Shown: positions 40,376-49,302, counted from the stretch's first letter. The stretch is DNA of 64,000 nucleotides from Candidatus Gastranaerophilales bacterium (GCA_016280955.1 JAEEHV010000023.1:1-64000), one strand, 5' to 3'. Notes: generated by a model not told the origin, from the sequence alone. Made by a program: numbers and translations.

Positions 40376-40406
40376 ATAGTGTGAAGTTATTTATATAGTA
40401 CACATT

Positions 40407-40438
40407 CTGTCGTAATTGCTCGTTATTACGGCAGTTTT
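40407..40438 (+). terminator. Rho-independent terminator
   Basis: CTGTCGTAAT-tgctcgtt-ATTACGGCAG-TTTTTG. Confidence 0.8.
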
Positions 40439-40466
40439 TGTTTGTATACAAACAAAAAATTTTTAC

Positions 40467-40495
40467 TTGACAAAGTGTTAGGCATGCCTTACAAT
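40467..40495 (+). promoter_or_regulatory. promoter with overlapping DtxR/MntR-type operator
   Basis: TTGACA (40467-40472), 17-bp spacer, TACAAT (40490-40495); palindrome TTAGGCATGCCTTA in the spacer. Confidence 0.75.
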
Positions 40496-40506
40496 ATAAT
40501 CAAAAT

Positions 40507-40923
40507 ATGAACAGTAAAAATTTATCATCAGGATTGGAAGATTATATTGAAGCAATCTACATTGCAGAACTTAATAAGACACAACTGAAGGGTGCAGGGC
40601 TGGCGCGCAATCTCAATATCTCCCGTGCGTCAGTCTCAGAAGCACTCTCAAAGCTGGTTGAGAGGAAACTTATTGAGTACAAAAGCTATGGAATTATTAC
40701 CCTGACACCTCTCGGTAAAGAGGAGGCCATAAAAGTTTACAGCAAGCACAATATTCTCAAAGATTTTTTTGAAATAGTGTTATTAGTTTCTCCTGATGAG
40801 GCAGAAGAAAACGGATGCAAAATTGAGCATATCGTATCGCAAACCATTCTTGACAGAATGATGAGGTTAACAAGCTACTGTAAAAAACATCCGGAATGCA
40901 TAAAATTTAATATTAATGACTAA
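40507..40923 (+). CDS. DtxR/MntR-family metal-dependent transcriptional regulator
   Basis: LEDYIEAIYIAELN..ARNLNISRASVSEALSKLVERKLIEYKSYGIITLTPLGKEEA. Confidence 0.9.
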   Translation: MNSKNLSSGLEDYIEAIYIAELNKTQLKGAGLARNLNISRASVSEALSKLVERKLIEYKSYGIITLTPLGKEEAIKVYSKHNILKDFFEIVLLVSPDEAEENGCKIEHIVSQTILDRMMRLTSYCKKHPECIKFNIND

Positions 40924-41077
40924 ATACAATTTTCTTTTTGGCTGAAACTCTGATTGGTGTGTTCCACAAATCAGGCTGGCTTACATAGTCAAAAATTTTA
41001 GACTTATTTTTTTCAACAATGCCGCTGATTTCAGATTCATTTTCAAACGTATCATAGTCATAATGTTTAATTTCCAT
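40913..41077 (-). CDS. hypothetical 54-aa protein MEIKHYDYDTFENESEISGIVEKNKSKIFDYVSQPDLWNTPIRVSAKKKIVFSH
   Basis: Uninterrupted ORF with GGAG 7 nt before ATG; absent from the ORF track because it is below 60 aa. Confidence 0.6.
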   Translation of the reverse strand: MEIKHYDYDTFENESEISGIVEKNKSKIFDYVSQPDLWNTPIRVSAKKKIVFSH

Positions 41078-41164
41078 ACATTAACTCCTATAAATAAACC
41101 ACACTATTGTAATATAAATCCACACCGGCATTTTAACACACTCATTTTAAAACCTCAAGTGTCC

Positions 41165-41275
41165 GGGGGGGGGGTAAATATTTTTTTTGGTGGGGGTAAA
41201 TATTTTTTGGGGGTAAATATTTTGGGGGTAAATATGTGGGGAGGGAAAATAAATATGTGGTGGTAAATGTGCAGG
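41165..41275. repeat. degenerate tandem repeat (GGGGG-TAAATATTTT)n with G10 tract
   Basis: G10-TAAATATTTTTTTTGGTG5-TAAATATTTTTTG5-TAAATATTTTG5-TAAATATG... Confidence 0.9.
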
Positions 41276-41281
41276 TGTAAA

Positions 41282-42436
41282 TTAATTAATTGCTATGAAT
41301 CTCATTTGACTTATCATATAAAAAGAACCGCATATAATATTCAATTTATCTGTCGGGGGTAAATAAGAATTACAATACTTTTTTGCTTCATAAGGACACG
41401 ATTCCGCCAGTTCTTTATAAGTACAGGCATTAGGATAGTCAAATTCATTTAAGTATATTTCATCCTCAGGACGAAAAAGAATTTCCATCATTTTTTTGTA
41501 GTCTTTTGTTTTAAGGCAGCCAAAAACAAATCTTCTCGACGGATTAGGGAAATATGTATCAAGATTATCTCTTAAAGCCTGTATTCCGTTTGGGTTATGT
41601 GAAGCATCAATGATTAAGTTTTTGTCTTTTATATATTCAAACCGGCATGGGTGCTTAACTTTTTTCAGTCCTTCAATAATTGTTTTGTTTGATATTTCAG
41701 GGAATAAATGCTGAATTGCCGTAATCGCAAGTGCAAGATTTTCAATCTGATGCTGCCCTTTAAGAGAAAGTGCATCAGTAAATTCCTGTTGAACAAATGG
41801 TGAAACAAATATAAGTAATGAGTTTAACTCGTCTGCCCTGTCTTTTATAACTTCATATCCCATGCTTGTAATAACGGGACAATCGGGTTTTATTATTCCT
41901 GCTTTTTCATAAGCGATTTTGTCTTTGGTGTCACCAAGTCGGTCTGTATGGTCTAAATCGATATGAGTTATTATTGAACAGAGATTCTTTTTAATTACAT
42001 TTGTTGCATCAAGCCGTCCACCAAGACCTGTTTCTATAACGGCAACATCAATTCCCTGCTCTTTAAAGTATAAAAACATAATAACTGTTAAGATTTCAAA
42101 TTCGGTTAAATGTATTTTACAGTTACTTATTTTATCAACATAATACGCAAAATCTTCTTTCGGAATCTGCCTTCCGCATATCTGAATTCTTTCCGTGTAT
42201 TCCCAAATGTGCGGACTTGTGTATAAACCAGTTTTATATCCTGCTTCCCTTAATATACTTTCAAGCATTGCACAGACAGAGCCTTTGCCGTTTGTACCCG
42301 CAACATGAATAATTTTCAGACTTTCCTGAGGATTCCCAAACATCTCAAGGACTTTTGAGATTCTTTCCAAACCCAAATCAATATAAAAATTATCCTTACT
42401 TGTAATAAACTCTATTGCTTCTTCATAACTGAACAT
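41282..42436 (-). CDS. folC: bifunctional folylpolyglutamate synthase / dihydrofolate synthase
   Basis: IHVAGTNGKGSVCAMLESIL..TGLYTSPH..VIETGLGGRLDATNVI..IIDASHNPNG. Confidence 0.94.
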   Translation of the reverse strand: MFSYEEAIEFITSKDNFYIDLGLERISKVLEMFGNPQESLKIIHVAGTNGKGSVCAMLESILREAGYKTGLYTSPHIWEYTERIQICGRQIPKEDFAYYVDKISNCKIHLTEFEILTVIMFLYFKEQGIDVAVIETGLGGRLDATNVIKKNLCSIITHIDLDHTDRLGDTKDKIAYEKAGIIKPDCPVITSMGYEVIKDRADELNSLLIFVSPFVQQEFTDALSLKGQHQIENLALAITAIQHLFPEISNKTIIEGLKKVKHPCRFEYIKDKNLIIDASHNPNGIQALRDNLDTYFPNPSRRFVFGCLKTKDYKKMMEILFRPEDEIYLNEFDYPNACTYKELAESCPYEAKKYCNSYLPPTDKLNIICGSFYMISQMRFIAIN

Positions 42437-42472
42437 ATCTAAATTTTAGGATAAGCGAGTTATTCATGCAAT

Positions 42473-42498
42473 AAAAAAACCTCTTTCGAGGTCTTTTT
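42473..42498 (-). terminator. Rho-independent terminator
   Basis: AAAAAAACCTC-TTTC-GAGGTCTTTTT hairpin downstream of 42526..42831. Confidence 0.75.
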
Positions 42499-42525
42499 AC
42501 AATTATCAATTAACACAATTTCTTT

Positions 42526-42831
42526 TTAAGCAATCAGAGTTTTTGTAAATTCAAAAGCTCCTTCACCATTTGTATAGTATGTTTTCTGAGCGAAGTTTTC
42601 AATATTCGGTCTACGGTCATCTGCAACACTGCCATAACCTCCATTACCGCCTGTATATATAGCCGTCGGATTAACAAAGAAGTTCGAACTTAACGGATCT
42701 ACTGCCGGAGTATATCCGGTTTGACCTTTTTCAGTATCAATTTTATGCTGATTATAGTTTGCATAAGCAGCATTCCATTTATCATATGGATTTTGATTGC
42801 TATAGAATTGTACTGAATTTTCGTAGCCCAT
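42526..42831 (-). CDS. hypothetical protein (MGYENSVQFYSNQNPYDKW...)
   Basis: ORF flanked by terminator and HLR1-like upstream element. Confidence 0.7.
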   Translation of the reverse strand: MGYENSVQFYSNQNPYDKWNAAYANYNQHKIDTEKGQTGYTPAVDPLSSNFFVNPTAIYTGGNGGYGSVADDRRPNIENFAQKTYYTNGEGAFEFTKTLIA

Positions 42832-42906
42832 GAAATTATACCTATTTTTCTATACATATATATAAAGTATTATAATTTTTAAAAATTTCAGAAATAATAA
42901 AAAATT

Positions 42907-42924
42907 GTTACAAAACTTTACACA
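42907..42924 (-). promoter_or_regulatory. HLR1-like direct repeat, one mismatch
   Basis: GTTACAAA-ac-TTTACACA, 76 bp upstream of 42831 start. Confidence 0.45.
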
Positions 42925-43067
42925 ACTTGTGTATTAAATGAAAAAAATTTTTCAATCAGATATTTTTTATTCCGATAAATTATTTACCGAGGTTTATAAA
43001 ATTGCTATAGTCTGCCGGTATAGTAAAGACTTATGCTGTCGTATTTTATATAGTTTCCTGAATTTTC

Positions 43068-44333
43068 TTATCCTAGATAATCTAAAATTTCTGCTACGGA
43101 ATAATTATTGTACGTTACAACAATATTTTTACCTGTCTTTTCCTTTACATAATCAAGTGAATTTCCGTCAAGAAACAGGTTTGTATATGGTTTTAGCATT
43201 ACTGCGGGAACAAAAATATAATCTGCTTTGACATCTTTTATTGAGTTAATTAAATCTTCTGAAGTAATAAGTCCCGCAACAGTAATATTTTTACCCCAGT
43301 ATGTAGATTTTACGGGGTTTACAAAACATGTAAGATTTTTTACTTTATTAAGACCTTTTGAAATATAATCAAATGCGGTTTCTGCCGCCATCGAACAGGC
43401 GAAACAAATTGTTAAAGGTTTTTTTATGGCTTTCGGAAGTTCCAGACAGTCAAAATCATCCATAATTGTTCTCAGAGAACCGACTCCGTCATCAAGTTGC
43501 GAAAAATTTCCGTAATATTTACTATTCGGAATAGGTTTACCGCTCAGTAAAAAGAATTCGTCTGAACAGCAAACTTTTTTGTATTTGGATGCAATTTCCA
43601 ATGTTTTTTCTGCAACTTTTGAATCAACGGTTTTCAGTTCATCTTTTCTGAATTGGGTAATTCCTACAGGAACGATTGCGACTGATAAAAGCGAACTTCC
43701 CAGTGTTGACAGGTCTTTTAGTGTCCTTTCAAGCTCTGTTCCGTCATTATATCCGGGACACAAAACTATCTGTACATGGAATGGGATTTTATTTTTTTTA
43801 AACCATTTAAGATTTTCCATTATTTTTCCGGCATTGGGATTTTTAAGCATTTTAACCCTTAAATCCGGGTTGGTTGTATGTACCGATATGTAAAAAGGTC
43901 CCAAATGAAGTCTTGCAATTCTTTCTTTGTCGGCTTCGGTTAAGTTTGTTGTAGTTATATATGTTCCCTGAAGATATGATAATCTGTAGTCATCGTCTTT
44001 TACATATAAGGTATTTCTGAGCCCTTTTGGCTGCTGTGATACAAAACAAAAAATACAATTATTCAGGCAAGGTTTAACTTTATCAAAAACAGCACTCTCA
44101 AAAACAATTCCCAAATCTTCGTCATAATCTTTTTCGAGTTCAATTTCTTCAATTTCACCGTTTTGTTTTTGAATTTCAATTGTTATAAGTTCGTTTTTGC
44201 ACAAAAACTTATAATCAATCATGTCCTGCATTTTCTCTCCATCAATGGAGAGAACGATATCACCTTTCTCTATTTCAAGTTCTTCTGCAATTGAACCGGA
44301 AATAATATCACTTACCAGAGCAGGCATTTTCAA
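43068..44333 (-). CDS. DUF512-family radical SAM protein with N-terminal PDZ-like domain (TIGR03279-type)
   Basis: PDZ-like IISGSIAEELEIEKGDIVLSIDGEK; CLNNCIFCFVSQQPKGLRNTLYVKDDDYRLSYLQGTYITTTNL. Confidence 0.88.
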   Translation of the reverse strand: MKMPALVSDIISGSIAEELEIEKGDIVLSIDGEKMQDMIDYKFLCKNELITIEIQKQNGEIEEIELEKDYDEDLGIVFESAVFDKVKPCLNNCIFCFVSQQPKGLRNTLYVKDDDYRLSYLQGTYITTTNLTEADKERIARLHLGPFYISVHTTNPDLRVKMLKNPNAGKIMENLKWFKKNKIPFHVQIVLCPGYNDGTELERTLKDLSTLGSSLLSVAIVPVGITQFRKDELKTVDSKVAEKTLEIASKYKKVCCSDEFFLLSGKPIPNSKYYGNFSQLDDGVGSLRTIMDDFDCLELPKAIKKPLTICFACSMAAETAFDYISKGLNKVKNLTCFVNPVKSTYWGKNITVAGLITSEDLINSIKDVKADYIFVPAVMLKPYTNLFLDGNSLDYVKEKTGKNIVVTYNNYSVAEILDYLG

Positions 44334-44823
44334 ATCCTTCTAATAATGATATGAAATTTTTACATTCACAAATTAAATTATCAAAAACCATTTTTGGGAA
44401 AAAAGATAAATCTTTGAAAGCTATAAGGTTTTGTGTATCAATAAGTATGCTTTCGGCTTTTGTTTTCAGATTCCGAATCATTTCTAATTGGTTTTGGGGT
44501 TCGAGAATATCGGCACATGCTATTTTCACTCTTGCCATCGGCAAAAACTGAATAGGATTTTCAAGCGGCGGCTCCATAATCAGACGTTTTAGTTCTTCTA
44601 CTCCGTCTTTTGTAATCGAATAGTAAGTCGAAGGTCTGCCGCCCGAGGATATTGTTTTCTGAGTTTTAACAAACCCGTTCTTTTCAAGACGTCTCAGAGC
44701 CGGTTTTATTGTTCCGTAACTTGGGGTTGTCAGTACGGAAAAATCGCCTCTAATCTCTTTAGAAACACCATACATTGTTAAAACACTTTTGTTTAGTTCA
44801 AATAAAATTAAAAGTTCTATCAT
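44308..44823 (-). CDS. PadR-family transcriptional regulator
   Basis: SYGTIKPALRRLEKNGFVKTQKTISSGGRPSTYYSITKDGVEEL. Confidence 0.88.
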   Translation of the reverse strand: MIELLILFELNKSVLTMYGVSKEIRGDFSVLTTPSYGTIKPALRRLEKNGFVKTQKTISSGGRPSTYYSITKDGVEELKRLIMEPPLENPIQFLPMARVKIACADILEPQNQLEMIRNLKTKAESILIDTQNLIAFKDLSFFPKMVFDNLICECKNFISLLEGFENACSGK

Positions 44824-44946
44824 AGTTTAAATTATATCACATCGATACATTTTTACATAATGTGTTTTTTTGATGAATTTTTTTGGATTGAATGTTATAA
44901 TAATTTTTGTTAATATTAGATGGTAGCAGAATATTAGGAGTTTTTT

Positions 44947-45408
44947 ATGTTTAAAAATTTAGGAAAAGAATTAAGAGATTTTATCTTACGCGGAAATGTT
45001 ATGGACATGGCAGTCGGTATTATAATTGGTGCTGCATTCGGTAAGATAGTTGACTCTCTTGTAAAAGACATTATTATGCCTCCGATAGGTGTTCTTTTGG
45101 GAAAAGTAGATTTTTCAAGCTTATATTTCCAAATTTATCCTATGGGAACAAAATATGACAGTCTTGATGCGGCAACAGCAGCAGGTGCGGTAACTATTAA
45201 TTACGGTTTGTTCCTGAATACTGTAATCAGCTTTTTAATCGTTGCTTGTGCTATTTTTGCAATAATCAAATTTGTTAATACGATTAAAGACAAAGCTTGT
45301 AAAGAAGAAGCAGCAGAAGAAGCGGCAACTGAAAAAGAATGTCCGTATTGCTGCACACAGATTCCTATCAATGCAAAAAGATGTCCGCATTGTACTTCAG
45401 AACTGTAG
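44947..45408 (+). CDS. mscL: large-conductance mechanosensitive channel with C-terminal zinc-ribbon
   Basis: [39 protein letters not shown]...; tail [23 protein letters not shown]. Confidence 0.95.
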   Translation: MFKNLGKELRDFILRGNVMDMAVGIIIGAAFGKIVDSLVKDIIMPPIGVLLGKVDFSSLYFQIYPMGTKYDSLDAATAAGAVTINYGLFLNTVISFLIVACAIFAIIKFVNTIKDKACKEEAAEEAATEKECPYCCTQIPINAKRCPHCTSEL

Positions 45409-45420
45409 TATGAATTACAA

Positions 45421-45450
45421 AAAAGGGGTGGCGGAATGCCACCCCTTTTT
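45421..45450 (+). terminator. Rho-independent terminator of mscL
   Basis: AAAAGGGGTGGC-ggaat-GCCACCCCTTTTTT. Confidence 0.9.
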
Positions 45451-45534
45451 TATTTTTATAATATTATTATTTAATTTTTTCAGAAATAATACTTTCCTTC
45501 TCCTGATGGGGGAAGGCAGAGATTCCTGTTGAGA

Positions 45535-45659
45535 AACTTTGTTTCGAAACCTGGAAACTCGGTTGGGGGATATACCATTAACAAAAACAGCCCCCACCCT
45601 ATCCCTCACCCTATAAAGTGAGGGCAAAAGTTTTTACATAAACCATTATTTAACACACC
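45535..45659 (-). repeat. dispersed repeat, copy 2 (inverted relative to 33562-33680)
   Basis: Reverse complement ACTTTTGCCCTCACTTTATAGGGTGAGGGATAGGGTGGGGGCTGTTTTTGTTAATGGTATATCCCCCAACCGAGTTTCCAGGTTTCGAAACAAAGTT. Confidence 0.88.
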
Positions 45660-45676
45660 AAATAATATATAATCTT

Positions 45677-46654
45677 TTATATATAAAGATTTAAAGCTAT
45701 TGCAACGATAGCCAGAATCAGTGATACGGCAGTAAATTCATTAACAATTCTTATCTCACTGTGTCCGCACAGTTCGAAATGGTGATGTATCGGAGACATT
45801 TTAAAAACCCTTTTCCCTGTCAGTTTATAGCTTGTAACCTGTATAATAACAGACAGTGTTTCCATTACAAAAACTCCGCCGAAAACCGCAAGTAAAAGTT
45901 CAAATCGTCCTATAACTGCCAATGTACCCAAAAGCCCTCCAAGAGCAAGAGAACCGGTATCACCCATAAAAACTTCTGCTTTTGGTTTGTTGTACTTTAA
46001 AAAACCAATTAATGCACCGATTACTGATGCTGAAATTATTGCAACATCATTGTGTCCGTTAAAGAATGCCAGAATCCCGCAGGCAATAAATGCAGGAATC
46101 CCTGTTGATGCGGCAAGTCCGTCTAATCCGTCGGTAAGATTATATGCGTTAGAGGCTCCGGTTATTATAAATACTGCCAAGATAGGATAAAAGAAACCGA
46201 TATCAAAGCTCAAAGAACCCAATGTTATTACTGTTCCGTAGTGCTGCATTGCATACAATGAAGGGATAAGTGCAATTAATATCTGTCTAACAAGCTTTCC
46301 TCTGGGGCTTAAACCCTTATTTTCTTTGCCTTTTATTTTTAAATAATCATCTTGCAGTCCTGCAAAAGCCATAAAAGTGAGAGTTATCAGAATAATCCAT
46401 GCAGAATTTCCCATTATTTGTGCCATATACAGAGTTATTATCGAACTTAAAATGATGGCTGCTATAATAAAAACACCGCCTGTTGTGGGTGTTCCTTGCT
46501 TTTTTGCATGAGCTTCGGGTGCAAGGTCAAGAACATACTGTCCTATTGTTTTTTTTCTTAAAAAATCTATATACGGAATGCCAAAAAGCAGGCATAATAC
46601 CAAACTTAGCAGCATACTAACGGTTATCATTATCATAATAATCTCCTTTGGCAA
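45677..46654 (-). CDS. mraY: phospho-N-acetylmuramoyl-pentapeptide-transferase
   Basis: KKQGTPTTGGVFI..NAYNLTDGLDGLA..VFMGDTGSLALGG..SPIHHHFELCG. Confidence 0.96.
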   Translation of the reverse strand: MPKEIIMIMITVSMLLSLVLCLLFGIPYIDFLRKKTIGQYVLDLAPEAHAKKQGTPTTGGVFIIAAIILSSIITLYMAQIMGNSAWIILITLTFMAFAGLQDDYLKIKGKENKGLSPRGKLVRQILIALIPSLYAMQHYGTVITLGSLSFDIGFFYPILAVFIITGASNAYNLTDGLDGLAASTGIPAFIACGILAFFNGHNDVAIISASVIGALIGFLKYNKPKAEVFMGDTGSLALGGLLGTLAVIGRFELLLAVFGGVFVMETLSVIIQVTSYKLTGKRVFKMSPIHHHFELCGHSEIRIVNEFTAVSLILAIVAIALNLYI

Positions 46655-46718
46655 ATTATTTATGTGATAATTCTATCTCAAAATGAAGTAAATGTATATG
46701 TTTTGAAAATTGTTAAGA

Positions 46719-46743
46719 AACCTGTACCGGATGGGTACAGGTT
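46719..46743 (-). terminator. hairpin, probable terminator of 46776..47936
   Basis: AACCTGTACC-ggatg-GGTACAGGTT perfect 10-bp stem; weak U tract. Confidence 0.55.
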
Positions 46744-46775
46744 CTATAAATGTGTAGCGTGTAATGAAAGTAAAT

Positions 46776-47936
46776 TTATTGAATTTGTTTCAGTTCAGCA
46801 AGAGCTCTTGATGCTGATTTTGAAACCACAATATCTTTGTCTGTAGATGCAATTGTAAATATAGCTTCCAGTTCCTTTTTATATTCAGGACGTTCTATAT
46901 TTCTTAAAGCATCTATTGCGGCAAGTTTAACTCCGGTATCCGTACTCTTTCTGAGAGAATCAACAATAGCGGAAACACCCGGTGTATCTGTTATAGGAAT
47001 AATTTTTCCTTCTTTTTCTTTATAATCTTCAATAAATAAATCCGCTAATGCTCCAAGGCAGGTTAATGCATAGTCTTTATTGCGTTCTACAAGTTCAAGC
47101 GGAGACAACTGAAGAGCATAAGCTTTTTCTTTATCCGTTAATTTATATGGCGGATTATCTTTTGCTTTTTCGTCCTGTTTTTCAGCAACAAAGTTTGCGA
47201 AATACTTTAAACGAAGTTCTTGTTGTTTTTTTGTAGGAGGAGCCAAATGAGAAGAGTCTTCTTTTGTTATATTTATAAGATTTGTAAATACATCACTTAC
47301 AACAAAATCTTTTGCAAGTTTTTTATCGGTACCGTACAATCTTACAATTTCTTCCATTTGAAGTGCCTGTACATCTTTGTCCGGATTAGCAAGGTTAGAT
47401 GTAACTACTGAGATATCAACATTCGGAAGAATATCTACTGAAGGAATTATTTCAGGTCTTTTTACATCCTGTGCTGCTCCGTGAAATGAAACTTCAGCTG
47501 CTGCGTTTTCTGTTTTGTCTTCTTCTTGTGCGGGAGCTTTTTCCGCTTCTAATGTTGTGTAGTTTGCTTCAGGTAAAAAAAACGAAGGAACTTCTTCATT
47601 TGAGAGTTCTTCTGTTTTTTGTTCCTGCTTACAATTTTCCCCTTCGCATTTAGCTGTGCCGTTTGGCAGTTCTAACGGCTGTATATTAAGCATATCATAG
47701 GTTATAATTTCATTTGCCTGCGGGTATTCATAAATTTGTTTTGGCTGAGTATTAACGCGCGGATTGTCTATATCTATTTTTACCGCATTATATATGCCGT
47801 TATCAAAATTAACTTCTAACGGGTTTGTAACTTTGTTTTCCGCATTAACTTCCGGCTTCTTAATATTAATGTTTACTGCATTATAAATCGGCTTTGTAAA
47901 ATCAACAGGTTGTACCATACTATATATTCCTTTCAA
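46776..47936 (-). CDS. HEAT-like repeat protein, lineage-specific
   Basis: C-terminal helical repeats (STDTGVKLAAIDALRNIERPEYKKELEAIFTIASTDKDIVVSKSASRALAELKQ); N-terminal IYNAVNINIKKPEVN/IYNAVKIDIDNPRVN repeats. Confidence 0.7.
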   Translation of the reverse strand: MKGIYSMVQPVDFTKPIYNAVNINIKKPEVNAENKVTNPLEVNFDNGIYNAVKIDIDNPRVNTQPKQIYEYPQANEIITYDMLNIQPLELPNGTAKCEGENCKQEQKTEELSNEEVPSFFLPEANYTTLEAEKAPAQEEDKTENAAAEVSFHGAAQDVKRPEIIPSVDILPNVDISVVTSNLANPDKDVQALQMEEIVRLYGTDKKLAKDFVVSDVFTNLINITKEDSSHLAPPTKKQQELRLKYFANFVAEKQDEKAKDNPPYKLTDKEKAYALQLSPLELVERNKDYALTCLGALADLFIEDYKEKEGKIIPITDTPGVSAIVDSLRKSTDTGVKLAAIDALRNIERPEYKKELEAIFTIASTDKDIVVSKSASRALAELKQIQ

Positions 47937-48001
47937 AACTACACATTTTCATTTCTATTAAAACCTATCAATATAAAAATTTGCTTATAATGAATAAGAT
48001 T

Positions 48002-48019
48002 TTTACAAATATTTACATA
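48002..48019 (-). promoter_or_regulatory. HLR1-like direct repeat
   Basis: TTTACAAA-ta-TTTACATA, 66 bp upstream of 47936 start. Confidence 0.5.
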
Positions 48020-48091
48020 AAAAATTTTTTTGAACATTTGATTAAGAAAATCGTTATATTAGATATAGTATGTGAAAAAGGTGGGGTAATT

Positions 48092-48760
48092 ATGCGTTTA
48101 GTTCTTTTGTTTTTGATAATTCTGCTTACTGTTACCAATAGCTATGCATTAACCGATGATAAGGATATTCAGCAGGCAAATAAACCGGAAGAAACATCAA
48201 AATATGTATTTTTTGATGATAATATGAGCGGTAAAGTTGTAAAAATAGATAAAGGAACAACCTTGCCCGTTACATTACAGACACAGCTTGACACTCTTTC
48301 CGCACAGAAAAACGATACCGTAGAAGCAATACTCGATGAAGATTTGAAAGTTGACGGGGCTGTTGTAGCAAAAAAAGGAAGTATAATATCAGGAAATATT
48401 ACTACGGCAAGACGCGGCTCAGGATGTATGAGGGGCGGAAAAATAAAAATCAAATTCAATAAAATTATAACTACGGAAAAACAAGTTTATACAATATCAA
48501 CAAAAGCAGTAGAATTTATAATTTCAGAATCCGGCAAGTGGTCTGTTATTGCACGTTCCGTTATTGAGATTGCAATAATTGGTGCCTGCACGGTTTTAAC
48601 AGGCGGAGCCGGAATAGTAATTGGTGCAATAGCAGTAACATGCGGGGCATGCTCAGGAATAACGAAACTGTGCCAAAAAGGACCGGATGCGGAAATCCCT
48701 GCTTCCACACCAATCGAGGTTTCGCTAAGTTCCCCTTTAATTGCAGTAGCAACCTATTAA
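48092..48760 (+). CDS. exported hypothetical protein
   Basis: Signal peptide MRLVLLFLIILLTVTNSYA; RBS AAAGGTGGGG before ATG 48092; ORF-track start 47981 runs through the regulatory region. Confidence 0.7.
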   Translation: MRLVLLFLIILLTVTNSYALTDDKDIQQANKPEETSKYVFFDDNMSGKVVKIDKGTTLPVTLQTQLDTLSAQKNDTVEAILDEDLKVDGAVVAKKGSIISGNITTARRGSGCMRGGKIKIKFNKIITTEKQVYTISTKAVEFIISESGKWSVIARSVIEIAIIGACTVLTGGAGIVIGAIAVTCGACSGITKLCQKGPDAEIPASTPIEVSLSSPLIAVATY

Positions 48761-48824
48761 TTTCAAATTATAACAATTTTTAATATTCTATTGACAAAAA
48801 CTAAAATTTCAACAATAATGATAA

Positions 48825-48839
48825 TGATAATAATTATCA
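48825..48839 (+). promoter_or_regulatory. Fur/PerR-type operator (7-1-7)
   Basis: TGATAATAATTATCA, exact inverted heptamer repeat; TTGACA at 48791. Confidence 0.85.
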
Positions 48840-48856
48840 TTATGGGAAGTGAGATT

Positions 48857-49297
48857 ATGAGGAACTCAAAGCAAAAAGATATAATTTTGCGTGCTTTAGA
48901 TGAGCATAAAATTCATCCGACAGCTGATGAATTATATCAATATATTCATAAAGAGCATGCCGAAATCGGTGTTGCTACAGTATATCGTAATCTTAATAAG
49001 TTTGCTGAAAAAGGAATTATACGAAAAATTGTAGGTTTAGACGGTTCTTCTCATTTTGACAGCTGCCTTGAACCGCATTATCACTTTATTTGCAGTTGCT
49101 GCGGAAAAATTTATGATATTCCAATGAATATTGGAAAGGACTTGATTGCCAAGGCAGAAGAATTTACGGACTGTAAAATAACTTCAATGGATATAACCTT
49201 CAGAGGACTTTGCAGAAAATGCGAAGACGAACACAACGGTAATTTTGTTTTTGATGAAAAAGAAACAGAAATGTTGTTAACGGCAAGCATGTCTTAA
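48857..49297 (+). CDS. Fur-superfamily regulator, PerR-like
   Basis: HPTADELYQYIHKEHAEIGVATVYRNLNKFAEKGIIRK..SSHFDSCLEPHYHFICSCCGKI..CRKC; real start 48857 downstream of operator. Confidence 0.88.
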   Translation: MRNSKQKDIILRALDEHKIHPTADELYQYIHKEHAEIGVATVYRNLNKFAEKGIIRKIVGLDGSSHFDSCLEPHYHFICSCCGKIYDIPMNIGKDLIAKAEEFTDCKITSMDITFRGLCRKCEDEHNGNFVFDEKETEMLLTASMS

Positions 49298-49302
49298 ATG
49301 AT

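Noticed and set aside
41063-41266. ORF MFNFHTLTPINKPHYC...GGGKINMWW
   Set aside because: Translation of the G-tract tandem repeat; no coding support
41165-41275. CRISPR-like interpretation of the TAAATATTTT/G5 array
   Set aside because: Units too short, no unique spacers of constant length, no cas genes
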